Source of the DNA: Chitinophagaceae bacterium | GTDB lineage: Bacteria > Bacteroidota > Bacteroidia > Chitinophagales > Chitinophagaceae | DNA length: 45,120 nucleotides | NCBI GenBank assembly: GCA_023957125.1 | Contig: JAMLHL010000028.1 | Location: 1 to 45,120 of the forward strand | Direction: 5' to 3' | Shown: piece after piece, positions 23,166 to 32,873 of the stretch | Layout of the letters: each line of letters starts with the position of its first letter | Numbering within the stretch: position 1 is the stretch's first letter | Program-made: the position numbers and the translations under genes | Notes under the pieces: model-generated | The model's input: only the letters and a program-made list of their open reading frames with translations | Told to the model about the DNA's origin: nothing | Database searches by the model: none

Positions 23166-24446
23166 TCAGCGGGCGGACGGATTTGCGAGCAACAAGGGGT
23201 ACCCCGCCTTCACGAAAATTTTGACCAGCTTTACTTTGCGGGATAAAAGGTTTTTGGCGATATCTATACCCGCTGAAGTAGCCTGAGCGCCGAGGGAGGG
23301 ATTGAGCGAACCAAGACTAAGTGCCTGCATCATTTGTTCTGTCCCTTCCTTAGAAGCATCCCGGTTGATACTGCCCGGAATGCGCAAGCCTGCAAGACCA
23401 TCCATATCATAGGCCGCAAGCGATACAGGGAATATGGAATTCCCATAGCGGATTGAGCTGATATCAACCAATAGCCTTTCTCCGTTGAGTGTGCATGCGC
23501 CATATACAAAACTTCCCTTTGGAATTAGGTACCCCTGCACATAGGCGTTCTGTTCCAGTCTCAATTTTATTGTAGCGCCGGATAGTAATGTTTGGTCCTC
23601 GTGCACTACGGCAGCGAGCGCATTTGGGGAGTCTGTATCCGGTTCGGGCTCATCATCATAGAACTGAGCCTGCGAATAGTCAATTGCCCTCGGTAATGTT
23701 CCGGCGTTAGCTGGAATTTCTATAATGTCACTCACTTCATCTTCCGGTTTAGTGCTAACAGCGTAGACATTCCGTTTATTCTGTTCGGATTCTTTTCTCA
23801 GTCTCTCCATTACTCTGGATGGATGTTGAACATCCAGTATTTTTTCCAACACATTATCTGCCTGGGCTAATACTGCATCCTGTTGGGCGTCCTGGGTTCC
23901 CGCGAGGTTTTGCATCATGGTTTCCAGTCGCTGCAACTCCGGGTCAGGATTCGGGGAATTATCGCTTTTTCCCGGTTCCTCAATTACTTTAGATGAATCA
24001 GGTGTCTCTATCAGTTTTTGGAGTTCAGCCATTCTTTGTTCCAATTGTTCGGTCGTAGGTCTTTCCGATGCCGGTGTAGTTGATCCGGAACTGAAGTACC
24101 GAGACGTATAGGGACTTTGTCTCCATAAATCTCCTTCACTATCTTCAGACAGGACTGAAGAATCCTCTTTGGGCATCCACTTCGCAAAAGGATCATACTG
24201 CGCGGCTCTCAGCCGGTTTATGGAGTCCTCTTCGGCTTGCTGGTAAAGGCTCAGTTTATCCATAGGTTTGGTATCATCCAATAGAGTCGGCAGGGTAAAG
24301 CTGAGCGCGTTGTGCGGTACATCGGTCTTAGTAGTTCCCTTACCTCCACCAAGTAAATAAAATAAAAGAGTGATAAACGGAAGAACAATGACTGGTAACA
24401 TCAGTCGTAATTTTCGTTTGCGTTCTTCGATGAAATTTGCATCCAT
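23166..24446 (-). CDS. traM: conjugative transposon protein TraM (VirB10-like)
   Basis: This protein of 426 residues has a short cytoplasmic start (FIEERKRKLRLMLPVIVLPF), one membrane segment at about 14-33, a long Pro/Glu/Ser-rich linker with a helical part (ERPTTEQLEQRMAELQKLIE), and a conserved C-terminal domain from about residue 270. That domain has TLLSGATIKLRLEQNAYVQG, LIPKGSFVYGACTLNGERLL and VDISSIRYGNSIFPVSLAAY, as in TraM/VirB10. It would span the periplasm and link inner and outer membrane parts of the mating channel. It is 12 nt downstream of the traL-position gene. Confidence 0.9.
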   Translation of the reverse strand: MDANFIEERKRKLRLMLPVIVLPFITLLFYLLGGGKGTTKTDVPHNALSFTLPTLLDDTKPMDKLSLYQQAEEDSINRLRAAQYDPFAKWMPKEDSSVLSEDSEGDLWRQSPYTSRYFSSGSTTPASERPTTEQLEQRMAELQKLIETPDSSKVIEEPGKSDNSPNPDPELQRLETMMQNLAGTQDAQQDAVLAQADNVLEKILDVQHPSRVMERLRKESEQNKRNVYAVSTKPEDEVSDIIEIPANAGTLPRAIDYSQAQFYDDEPEPDTDSPNALAAVVHEDQTLLSGATIKLRLEQNAYVQGYLIPKGSFVYGACTLNGERLLVDISSIRYGNSIFPVSLAAYDMDGLAGLRIPGSINRDASKEGTEQMMQALSLGSLNPSLGAQATSAGIDIAKNLLSRKVKLVKIFVKAGYPLLLANPSAR

Positions 24447-24458
24447 ATTTGATCGGTT

Positions 24459-24932
24459 TTAATGAGAAATAGCTTGTTTGAGTAGCTTCTCAGCATTTGC
24501 AAGACTGTCAAGAAAGCCGGGGTGTTGTTGCAAAAACGTTCGGTACGCTATTCTGCCTTCTGGTGTTTGTAGCATACTGTCGAGCGCTTTGCGGAACTGG
24601 AGAAAGATGAGCGTGTCTGCCGGAGAAGCGGTTTTTGGAATTCCTCTCCATGTTACCGGCGGCCGGGTGGCAGGAAAAACTGTTGTGAAGGGCCTGCTTC
24701 GCTGAGTATCAACATAATTAATAGATAAAGCTCCCAAAAGCGAAAGCGTACATACTCCCCCCATAACCATACAAACAATGAAGAGGAAATACTTTTGTTG
24801 CCGCCGGCTCCAGTTCCTGGTCTTTTGATTCAAAATATCTGCACAACGTTGTTGCAACATCTGTATTTTCCGGGATAGAGGGGTGGAAAGTCTTGGCCTA
24901 CTTGATTTTGTTTTCGAAGGCATAGGTATCAT
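24459..24932 (-). CDS. membrane protein in the traL position of the transfer operon
   Basis: The 157-residue product has a basic N-terminus, one membrane segment at about 47-70 (FLFIVCMVMGGVCTLSLLGA) and a periplasmic helical domain. It stands between traK and traM, where TraL (DUF3989, one membrane span, usually about 100 residues) normally is. It is longer than TraL and I see no diagnostic motif, so the name rests on position. Its start overlaps the traK stop by 3-4 nt (ATGA). Confidence 0.6.
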   Translation of the reverse strand: MIPMPSKTKSSRPRLSTPLSRKIQMLQQRCADILNQKTRNWSRRQQKYFLFIVCMVMGGVCTLSLLGALSINYVDTQRSRPFTTVFPATRPPVTWRGIPKTASPADTLIFLQFRKALDSMLQTPEGRIAYRTFLQQHPGFLDSLANAEKLLKQAISH

Positions 24933-25552
24933 CGTTTTGAGGTGGAAAGAATAGCGTTATCAACAGTAAACCATTTTTCGATCAGGAAAGCGTGAGAATT
25001 GTTCTCTGTTCGTTCATTGAGCTCACGCAGATACCCTTCTGTAACAAGATTGCGGGTTATAGCAACACTGGAACGAATGATCTGTTGCTTTCCAAAAAAA
25101 CGGAAATAGTAAGGATAGGTGCTGGTATTGAGTGAAATGCTGTCGCAACTGATGGTCTGGCTGACATTTCCGCTCACAACGCTATTGTAGTATCCTTTCT
25201 CTTTAAGTGCATCGTATTGTTGCTTTGCCGATTCGTCTGCTAGGTATAGTGCTTTTTTTATGTTGTTTTCAATGGCTTTTTCATCGGGGGAGAAAGAAAA
25301 GAAATACCGATGAAATGTGATGATATGATCTTTTGCTTCTACCGGTATATTGTCCTTGCGGGTGGAAAATTCTGCCTGGATTGCTTTGCCGTCTGTTGTT
25401 ATCACATAGACCTTTTGTCCGGCATCAGATATCTTCTGTAAGCAGTAATAAATACAATACCCGCAAAGTAGGGTGCAGGAAATAATCAGCACCGCGCTAA
25501 AAAGCCGTACATGTTTAAAGGCAGTATCTATATTTTTGAGATGTTGAAGCAT
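24929..25552 (-). CDS. traK: conjugative transposon protein TraK (VirB8-like)
   Basis: Using the ATG at 25552 (MLQHLKNIDTAFKHVRLFSA) the protein is 207 residues, the usual TraK length; the ATG at 25678 would add 42 residues unlike the family. One membrane segment lies at about 18-38. The periplasmic part carries the TraK pattern VYVITTDGKAIQAEFS, PVEAKDHIITFHRYFFSFSP, NNIKKALYLADESAKQQYDA, KEKGYYNSVVSGNVSQTI and RNLVTEGYLRELNERTENNS. It is the first gene of the operon in this window; traJ and earlier genes, normally upstream, are missing. Confidence 0.88.
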   Translation of the reverse strand: MLQHLKNIDTAFKHVRLFSAVLIISCTLLCGYCIYYCLQKISDAGQKVYVITTDGKAIQAEFSTRKDNIPVEAKDHIITFHRYFFSFSPDEKAIENNIKKALYLADESAKQQYDALKEKGYYNSVVSGNVSQTISCDSISLNTSTYPYYFRFFGKQQIIRSSVAITRNLVTEGYLRELNERTENNSHAFLIEKWFTVDNAILSTSKR

Positions 25553-25957
25553 ATCCACTTTGTTTCTATTGGGCAACAAAAGTGGAGACTGCGGGAGCCG
25601 GAAAAGGTGAGAAATTCCTACATGGGAAAAATAAAGCCGAAAAGTATACCTGTTAATCCAGTATACAGCTATAGACAAAATAGGATACTCGTGTATATTT
25701 ATCTTTAAGAGCTGTCTTTAAGTAAAATAAAATTGTTCAGAAAGAAGAAAAAATATTTCCAAAAGAAGTTTTTTGCTATATTATTCTAACGCTGTTGTTA
25801 TGTGTTTATTCAATCAGTAAACTGTCATTAATATTATTATACATAAAAATTGCAACGTAATATGAATGGTGACATAGTCTGTATAATTATTTAATAACAG
25901 GACTTACGTATATACCTCTATTATTTATTTTTCCATATTTAAATTTGTTTACATAGG

Positions 25958-25974
25958 CGTGTTTTTAAAACACG
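25958..25974. repeat. 17-bp palindrome in the ICE/RHS junction
   Basis: CGTGTTTT-T-AAAACACG is a perfect 8-bp inverted repeat with a single central base. It lies in gene-free DNA about 400 bp upstream of traK and 540 bp upstream of the RHS gene. It could be a regulator site or the relic of an element end. Confidence 0.6.
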
Positions 25975-26441
25975 GGGGATAATTCATCGGTTTATTGTTC
26001 GTTTTCTGGATACCTTATCCTCACCTGGTGCCTTTTAGAAAATAAAAACATTTATTATTTTCATCCCGGCGAGTATATATCTAAAAGCAAGTTTTAATTC
26101 TCTGCATTAGTATTTTGTTTTTTTGCATAAACGTACTCATATGACAAACAACCAGTTCAAATCCCACTGGCAGGTTTGTTCTGGTCAAAATGTTGCCAGC
26201 CACCATAAACCTTTCCTTATATGTTGGCCTACCTAAACAACTTGAAATTAGTCTGCGGTTTAACCACCAAACCGGGCAAAATTCTAGCGCTCGTTAAAAG
26301 CACATCTTCAGATTGTCTTGCAGTTACCAATTCTTCTTAGTAATAGTAGTTCACAATAAATCAATGGATTTAAGGAAACTGGTATTAGAGATGAATTTTT
26401 CATCCTATACCATGCTTATGCCCATTTACACACCTGCGCCG

Positions 26442-26460
26442 GCAGACAATTGATGTCTGC
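26442..26460. promoter_or_regulatory. hairpin just upstream of the RHS gene
   Basis: GCAGACA-ATTGA-TGTCTGC is a perfect 7-bp stem with a 5-nt loop, 56 nt before the RHS start codon. It could be an operator or an mRNA leader hairpin; no consensus promoter was found around it. Confidence 0.45.
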
Positions 26461-26516
26461 ATCCTGGTACGGATCATAACTCAAACAAATTACTTCTAAG
26501 TCATATTATTCAGGAC

Positions 26517-29500
26517 ATGAAAGCAATTTTTACCCCCCACGTCCGTAAGTATTCTTTAAAAGGTTGGTCAGCTACGGCTTTGGTCAGCTTTACTTTTATG
26601 TTGCCCGTGTTGAGTCAGGATACTTCAGATCAGAAAATCCCCATAGATACAACGTATTATTATTACCAGTATGATACAGCCCCGCGGTACATTCCTGTAT
26701 CAACTATCTCTTATGATAAATCGGTGACCGGGAAGCCCGCATTAGGAACACAACCCTCCGGGCAAATGGGCCTTATGGCTATTCAGCCTCATATCCCTAC
26801 CTCCTTCGAGCCCGACAGGAACAAAAATGTGGGGGAAATACCCATACAGGAGAGTGTGTCTGCCACGGGGGCATTGAACTACGTAGTGCCTTTGCAGGCG
26901 GTACCAGGCAAGACAACCCTGCCGGTATCGGCAAGCCTGGTTTACTCCAGCCAGGGAAGCAGTGGTTTTATGGGTTTTGGCTGGAATGTAAGTGGTCTTT
27001 CCCTCATACAGGAGGTAAGCACCAATATTTACTACAATGCTAAAACCGAGCCGCTTAAGTTCAGCAAAGCAGGACAGTTTGTGCTCGATGGTATGAAGCT
27101 GGTAAAACTGTCGGAAAACAGCACACAGATCGAATACCAGTCGGAGCAGGGCAATATTAAAGCAGTTGCCTTCCTCAACGGGAACAATATCAAATATTTC
27201 ACTGTTTTTTATCCAAACGGTAACGGTGCTATTTTCGGTTATGAATCCAATACTACACAGCAATTATATTACCCGCTTACCCGGATCGTGGATATCCATG
27301 AAAACAGGGTCGAGTATAAGTACACTCTAAGGAACGGGCAATATTATATCTCCAAAATTGAATACGGAGGAACCAACACGCTTCCTCACTATGCATCTAT
27401 TGATTTTACTTATGCTACCCGTACAGACATAAATACGACATATAGCGCAGGTCAGACCTTTGTGAAAGACTGGCTGCTGAGCACCATAGTATGCAAATCA
27501 TCAGGCACTGCACTGCGCACCTATTCTTTTACTTACCAGTATGCCAACAATACCGCTTTGCTCCAGAAAATAGATTGCAGCAGTTCCGCCGGAAGTCTTA
27601 ACCCACTTCAATTTTATTATGGCGATGGCTCTACCACGGCGCAATTGGTTAAAACAACAACGCAGTTAACGAGTTGGTTTTCCAACGTTACCGTTCCCAA
27701 TTTAAAAGTCTCAAAAGGTAAATTTGACTATGGCACGGATAATGACGGACTGATCTCCTATCCCAATCTGAATCCTTACAGTTATCAGGGATATGAATAT
27801 GTGAACCTCTTTGCTACAAACCAGGAGCTACTGGTCTACCAGGACTTAGCCACGGGCATGTCAATACCTAATTCCGTTATCACCGGTACCGGTTTTGTAA
27901 CTATGTTTTCAGCAAATATTGATGGAGAATCGAAAGAAGAAGTAATTAAGATCAACAACTACAAAAACGGTAATCTCGACCGGGTAGAGTTCAAAGTATA
28001 TAAGTCCAACCTTTATTATGGATTAACGCTAAGCAATACCTACACTTTTGACCTGGGAAATCTGATACAATACATGGTTTTTATGCCTAAGACTGTTCAT
28101 CCCAAGTATTTTTACTCCGGCGACTTTAATGGTGATGGCAAAATGGAAATGCTGGCAGTATCTTGTCACAATCCATTTGGCAGTTCATCATACGTTTCCA
28201 AAACCTATATTTTCGACCTGGAATCGGGTGTAAAGCGGCATGAAAGCACCGGGCTGAACTTTAAAATTGACTATGCTGTACCAAGTGGGGTGAATGACGA
28301 TATTCTTTTTCCGGTGGATGTAGACGGAGATGGGAAAACAGATATCATGCACATACATGATAACGGAACGGATGTATATACTTTTGACATCTCAGGCACT
28401 ACGTATACAAGACGGCTCATGATCAGCAACAGCAACCTGAAAAAAGCTGATGTAAAATACAGGCAACTGGCTATTGGCGACCTGAACGGCGATGGACTGC
28501 TGGACATACTGATCTCACCCCGCGAATCGTATTACTATTACACCTATGTTACCCTGCCCGTATATGCACCGCGGTATTGCAGCAACGGGCATGAAGGAAC
28601 TTACAGTTACGATTATTGCAGCGTATGCTATGTGTATATGCCCCCATCTAACTATTGCTATGAGTGCTACAGTTACCTGAACTACAATTATAACTACAGC
28701 ACCGGTACCTGGGAATACACCTGTCCGAACCACGGCACCACCGTTACGGTAACCCGCTCGGAATATATTGATAATGGCAACACCTGGTCCGCGTTTTACA
28801 GTAAAGGAAATGGCGTTTTAGATAAAAAGACCATTACTTTCAAAAATCTTGAGCAAAATGAAAAGATCATTTTGCAGGATGTGAACAGGGACAATGTAAC
28901 CGATGTAATTTCCAACCTCAGCGGCAGTATCAAAGCGTACCTTGTCAATAACGGGTCAATCAGCACGAGCTATGCCGCCTATGCCTATGTTTCCGGAGGT
29001 AATTACGTAGTGCCTTCCCACGTAGGCGGTGAAAACTATCACAGCCAACTGCTGAGCCTCAACAACGGACAGGTGGATAAGCTGGCGTTCACCCGTAACG
29101 ATGGTATCCAGCGACTGGCGACGGGGATGATCAACAGCCTGGGAGTGATTTCAAAAACTGACTACCGGCTTATCAATGAAGGCATCAGCCAGTATGGCGG
29201 CAGCAGCGACTGGTACACCCACGGCTACGGAGCAACATTTCCTTACCTGAACTACCAGGGTCCCATAGCGGTAGTGACCCAAAAGGAGCAGTGGCTGAAA
29301 GATGTCCAGATCAGCGGTACCAGTCATCGCTATAGCAATGCTATGATACATCTGCAGGGATTGGGCTTTACCGGTTTTGAGAAAGTATATACTACCAATG
29401 AGCTAAAGGGACAAACTCTCACGCAGACTCACGACCCGCTGCGCTATGGGATCCTGACTAAAGAAGAATCACCCGCTGCAACAGTGAACTATACTTATAA

Positions 29501-32500
29501 CTTTTCTATATCACCTATACGGATAGCCCAAATATGGGTAACAAAAAAGATAGTCAATGACCTGCTGAAAGGCACAACGCTTACGAATACGTATGGTTAT
29601 GACAGCTATGGAAATATGACTTCGGAAGTGAATGATTACGGTGGCGGGCTGAAAACCACGACCACCAATACCGTTACCAATAGCTTGACCGGGCCGTATG
29701 TGCTGGGAGTAGTAAATACAAAAACCGTTGTAAAGGAAAGGGGTGGCGCTTCGGTTACCCTAAAAGACAACTATACGTATACTGCGCAGTACCGACTCGA
29801 AACAAAAATTACCAAATACAATAACAATACAGTATCTACCGAGGGGTTTACATACGATGCCTTTGGTAACCTCACACAACAGCAGGTGAAATCCTATAGC
29901 GCTACGGCCTGGCTAACCACCCAATATCAATATGATGCTGCGGGAAGGTTTATGACCAAGAAAATAAATCAACTTTCTCAGGCTACAAACTATGTATATG
30001 CCAGCACCACCGCTACACTCACTTCGGAAAAGGATTTCAAGAACAACACCACTACGTATGAATATGACGGATGGCAGCGGCGGAAAAAAGCTACCAACCC
30101 CGATGGCACAGTTAAAAACATAACCTATGAATGGCTGACTGCCGGCAGCGACCGGTTGTATAGTCTAAAAGAGGAATTTACCGGAATGCCCACCGCCCGG
30201 ATATACTATGATGCCCTGAACAGAAAGGTAAGAAACAGTGTAGTAGGCTTTGATGGAGCGGAAGTATTGACGGATCATGTGTATGATGCCCAGGGAAGAA
30301 TGATAAAGACTTCCCTACCATACAAAACGGGGTCTCCTCTGTGGAATGTAAGTACTTTTGATGTTTACGACAGGATTACCGGTATTACTGAAGCTGCCGG
30401 TGCTGCAACTACCATTTCCTATAGCGGCACAAGTGTCACACAATCAAAAAACGGCGTGGTAACGATCAAAACAACTGATGCCACAGGCCTGCTCACTTCC
30501 ATAACAAATACTGCCGGAACAATAAGCTATACCTATAAACCAGACGGTCAGCCGTCTTCCACTACTGCGCCCGGGGGCGCCACAACCTCTTTCAGCTATG
30601 ATGCCTTTGGTAGAAAGACCCAGATTGTGGATCCAAGCGCAGGTACGGTAAGTTATACTTATGATGCCGCAGGCAATCGTAATAAAATAACGGATGCCAA
30701 TGCCAAATCTGTCAATTTAACGTTTGACAGTTTTAACAGGCTTATTACAAAATCAACGGTAGAATTTAGCAGCACTTACGCTTATGATACCGATAAGAGG
30801 CTGGCTACCATAACCAATAACAATGGATCTTCTAAATCCTTTACCTACGATGCTTTAGGAAGAGTGACCAAAACAATTGAAACGGTAGGATCAGAAACCT
30901 ACCAGGTAGATTACACTTATACCAACGGCAGGCTTACCAAAACCGTACATTCACCAATGGCTTATACTATCAATTATTTATACAATACTTATGGATACCT
31001 CAATAAGCTCACGGATGTGAACAATATAGTATTAAAAACCATCAATAAAATGACTGTTTTCGGGCAGGTGCAGGAAACAGCATTGGGTAATGGACTGCTG
31101 CAAACCAATACCTTTAATACCTACGGGCTGCTCACCGGTATTAAAAGCATGAACGGCAGCACAGCGGTACAAAATATCACCTATACGGTAAATAACCTAA
31201 AAAGTCACATTACATCCCGGAAGGATGAAACACGGGGTTTGGTAGAGAACTTCACCTACGATAACTTAGATCGGCTGCTAAACTACGGAACATCTGCCGC
31301 AACCAAAACAATTACGTACAACAATGCAACGGGCAATATAACAAGCAAGTCAGATGTAGGTACCTACAAGTATAATACCAGCGGAAAGCCTTATGCCATG
31401 AGTAGCGTAACAGTAACATCAGGAAATACCGTGCCGACTGCATTGCAGGAAGTAACCTATACTTCCTTTGCCCGGCCAAAGCAATTAACAGAAGGAAATT
31501 ATACACTTGATTTTACTTATGATGAGGATTATAAACGGGTAAAGCAGGAACTTAAAACCTCTGGGAGTACTACTTACACACGATATTATTTTAACGGCGG
31601 ACAATATGAGAAAACAGTACAGGGCAGCACAACTAAAACCATATTCTATCTCGATGGCTCACCCTACACCGCTACAGTAGCGCTGGAAAACAACAATGGC
31701 ACCCCCCGTTTACTGTACATTAACCGCGATCATCTCGGTAGTATTACCCATATCACGAATGCAAGTAAAGCCCTGCAGGCTGAATACAGCTACGATGCCT
31801 GGGGAAGGATGAGAAATCCGGCTAACCTTACCTTATATGCTATCGGTTCAGATCCTGCTTTATTATTGAACCGTGGATATACCGGGCACGAGCACGCCAA
31901 GGAATTCAGCCTAATAAACATGAATGCAAGGTTGTATGATGCGATAGTGGGAAGAATGCTGAGCCCGGATAGATTTGTACAAAAACCTGACAATCCGATG
32001 AATTTTAACAGGTACACTTATGCGATGAATAACCCGATGAAGTACAATGATCCAAGCGGACACTTTTTTGTAATAGATTCATGGATTATAGGCTTATTTT
32101 CAGGTGGATGGAACGAAGCTTTTATAAGAGCAAAAAACGATCTTCAAATATGGGGTGGTTTATTTGTGACCGACAAAAACAAAACTTTTGCCGGACAAGT
32201 TTGGGAGCTTCTTTCAAGAGGTACATGGCAACTGCCGCAAAGTATAGGTGGTTTGCTTACCTCTCATGCTTATAATACTTTCGGATTAAAAGGTGGTGTT
32301 GAGTCTGTTACTTACAAATATGGGTCAACAGTAGTTAGAACAAGGGATGGAGGTTGGGGCGGTGTAACTCAGGGCAGTTTCATTATAGGTGATAATTCCA
32401 TACGGGCTGATCCTAACAACCCGTTGTTTCAGCATGAGTACGGGCATTATCTACAAAGCCAAAGCATGGGCTGGGCTTATTACCCCAGGGTTGGAATCCC

Positions 32501-32864
32501 CAGCCTTCGCTCAGAAGAAGATACACATGACTATCATCCGGTAGAACAGGATGCTAATGTAAGGGCATTTTTGTACTTCAACAAAAAGGTTCCGGGGTTT
32601 CAAAATGATGTTGATGAATTTGGTGTACGGGAGTTAACAAATACCGATCCTTTAGATAATAAGGGGTGGGACTTTAAAAGGAATCCATTTGATCTTAATG
32701 GAACAAATACTCCCCTTCAATATGTCGATTTTCAAAATGCGGCTCAGGTAGAAGACCTTAATAGGCTTAAGATATCACCGAAGTGGCAGGATTATGCAGG
32801 CTGGTTGTTTTTTTCATTAGGCGGCCCTGTTTGGGTGGGGCTTTATAATTCTAATAACTTTTAA
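26517..32864 (+). CDS. giant RHS/YD-repeat protein with SpvB-like head, FG-GAP repeats and HExxH tip
   Basis: The 2115 residues begin with a signal-like stretch (about 1-34). Next is an SpvB-like N-terminal part (GALNYVVPLQAVPGKTTLPV, GFGWNVSGLSLI, about 107-165). Four FG-GAP/VCBS calcium-type repeats follow (IDGESKEE near 463, DFNGDGKME near 535, DVDGDGKTD near 600, DLNGDGLLD near 653). A Cys/Tyr-rich insert with a zinc-ribbon look lies at about 685-745. Many YD repeats cover about 1000-1700. The RHS core ends with LYINRDHLGSITHI, then LINMNARLYDAIVGRMLSPD and NPMKYNDPSGH near 1849. The last 266 residues are the variable tip, with the metal-binding motif HEYGH at 1973-1977 and a possible third ligand in VEQDAN. 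RHS proteins enclose and release C-terminal toxins; the tip looks like a zincin peptidase. Base composition falls to AT-rich in the tip, as usual for swapped tips. Confidence 0.92.
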   Translation: MKAIFTPHVRKYSLKGWSATALVSFTFMLPVLSQDTSDQKIPIDTTYYYYQYDTAPRYIPVSTISYDKSVTGKPALGTQPSGQMGLMAIQPHIPTSFEPDRNKNVGEIPIQESVSATGALNYVVPLQAVPGKTTLPVSASLVYSSQGSSGFMGFGWNVSGLSLIQEVSTNIYYNAKTEPLKFSKAGQFVLDGMKLVKLSENSTQIEYQSEQGNIKAVAFLNGNNIKYFTVFYPNGNGAIFGYESNTTQQLYYPLTRIVDIHENRVEYKYTLRNGQYYISKIEYGGTNTLPHYASIDFTYATRTDINTTYSAGQTFVKDWLLSTIVCKSSGTALRTYSFTYQYANNTALLQKIDCSSSAGSLNPLQFYYGDGSTTAQLVKTTTQLTSWFSNVTVPNLKVSKGKFDYGTDNDGLISYPNLNPYSYQGYEYVNLFATNQELLVYQDLATGMSIPNSVITGTGFVTMFSANIDGESKEEVIKINNYKNGNLDRVEFKVYKSNLYYGLTLSNTYTFDLGNLIQYMVFMPKTVHPKYFYSGDFNGDGKMEMLAVSCHNPFGSSSYVSKTYIFDLESGVKRHESTGLNFKIDYAVPSGVNDDILFPVDVDGDGKTDIMHIHDNGTDVYTFDISGTTYTRRLMISNSNLKKADVKYRQLAIGDLNGDGLLDILISPRESYYYYTYVTLPVYAPRYCSNGHEGTYSYDYCSVCYVYMPPSNYCYECYSYLNYNYNYSTGTWEYTCPNHGTTVTVTRSEYIDNGNTWSAFYSKGNGVLDKKTITFKNLEQNEKIILQDVNRDNVTDVISNLSGSIKAYLVNNGSISTSYAAYAYVSGGNYVVPSHVGGENYHSQLLSLNNGQVDKLAFTRNDGIQRLATGMINSLGVISKTDYRLINEGISQYGGSSDWYTHGYGATFPYLNYQGPIAVVTQKEQWLKDVQISGTSHRYSNAMIHLQGLGFTGFEKVYTTNELKGQTLTQTHDPLRYGILTKEESPAATVNYTYNFSISPIRIAQIWVTKKIVNDLLKGTTLTNTYGYDSYGNMTSEVNDYGGGLKTTTTNTVTNSLTGPYVLGVVNTKTVVKERGGASVTLKDNYTYTAQYRLETKITKYNNNTVSTEGFTYDAFGNLTQQQVKSYSATAWLTTQYQYDAAGRFMTKKINQLSQATNYVYASTTATLTSEKDFKNNTTTYEYDGWQRRKKATNPDGTVKNITYEWLTAGSDRLYSLKEEFTGMPTARIYYDALNRKVRNSVVGFDGAEVLTDHVYDAQGRMIKTSLPYKTGSPLWNVSTFDVYDRITGITEAAGAATTISYSGTSVTQSKNGVVTIKTTDATGLLTSITNTAGTISYTYKPDGQPSSTTAPGGATTSFSYDAFGRKTQIVDPSAGTVSYTYDAAGNRNKITDANAKSVNLTFDSFNRLITKSTVEFSSTYAYDTDKRLATITNNNGSSKSFTYDALGRVTKTIETVGSETYQVDYTYTNGRLTKTVHSPMAYTINYLYNTYGYLNKLTDVNNIVLKTINKMTVFGQVQETALGNGLLQTNTFNTYGLLTGIKSMNGSTAVQNITYTVNNLKSHITSRKDETRGLVENFTYDNLDRLLNYGTSAATKTITYNNATGNITSKSDVGTYKYNTSGKPYAMSSVTVTSGNTVPTALQEVTYTSFARPKQLTEGNYTLDFTYDEDYKRVKQELKTSGSTTYTRYYFNGGQYEKTVQGSTTKTIFYLDGSPYTATVALENNNGTPRLLYINRDHLGSITHITNASKALQAEYSYDAWGRMRNPANLTLYAIGSDPALLLNRGYTGHEHAKEFSLINMNARLYDAIVGRMLSPDRFVQKPDNPMNFNRYTYAMNNPMKYNDPSGHFFVIDSWIIGLFSGGWNEAFIRAKNDLQIWGGLFVTDKNKTFAGQVWELLSRGTWQLPQSIGGLLTSHAYNTFGLKGGVESVTYKYGSTVVRTRDGGWGGVTQGSFIIGDNSIRADPNNPLFQHEYGHYLQSQSMGWAYYPRVGIPSLRSEEDTHDYHPVEQDANVRAFLYFNKKVPGFQNDVDEFGVRELTNTDPLDNKGWDFKRNPFDLNGTNTPLQYVDFQNAAQVEDLNRLKISPKWQDYAGWLFFSLGGPVWVGLYNSNNF

Positions 32865-32873
32865 ATATTTCTT

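Larger units (their letters stand above)
11752..25552 (-). mobile_element. truncated Bacteroidetes-type integrative conjugative element (ICE) block
   Basis: All genes from 25552 down to 11752 are on the minus strand and nearly all belong to one operon with gaps of a few to 80 nt. Recognisable members are TraK, a TraL-position protein, TraM, TraN, a prim-pol primase, two orphan DNA methyltransferases and a RadC-like protein. Missing in the window are TraA-TraJ, TraG, TraO-Q, relaxase and mobilisation genes, integrase and excisionase. The traK end faces about 960 bp without genes, and the radC end is separated by decayed DNA. This is best read as a remnant, with ends not determined precisely. 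Confidence 0.7.
25679..26516. other. AT-rich gene-free junction between the ICE block and the RHS gene
   Basis: No coding frame is apparent on either strand in more than 800 bp. It holds two palindromes, listed separately (25958-25974 and 26442-26460). The truncation of the tra operon (loss of traA-J) must lie in or near this stretch. No tRNA, direct repeat or insertion sequence end was recognised. Confidence 0.5.

Noticed and set aside
26155..26180. GTTCAAATCCCACTGG string resembling a tRNA T-arm
   Set aside because: No acceptor, D or anticodon stems can be formed at the right distances; the T-stem itself would be mispaired.
29151..29351. Opposite-strand frames within the RHS gene
   Set aside because: They are shadows of the repetitive RHS coding sequence and carry no motifs.
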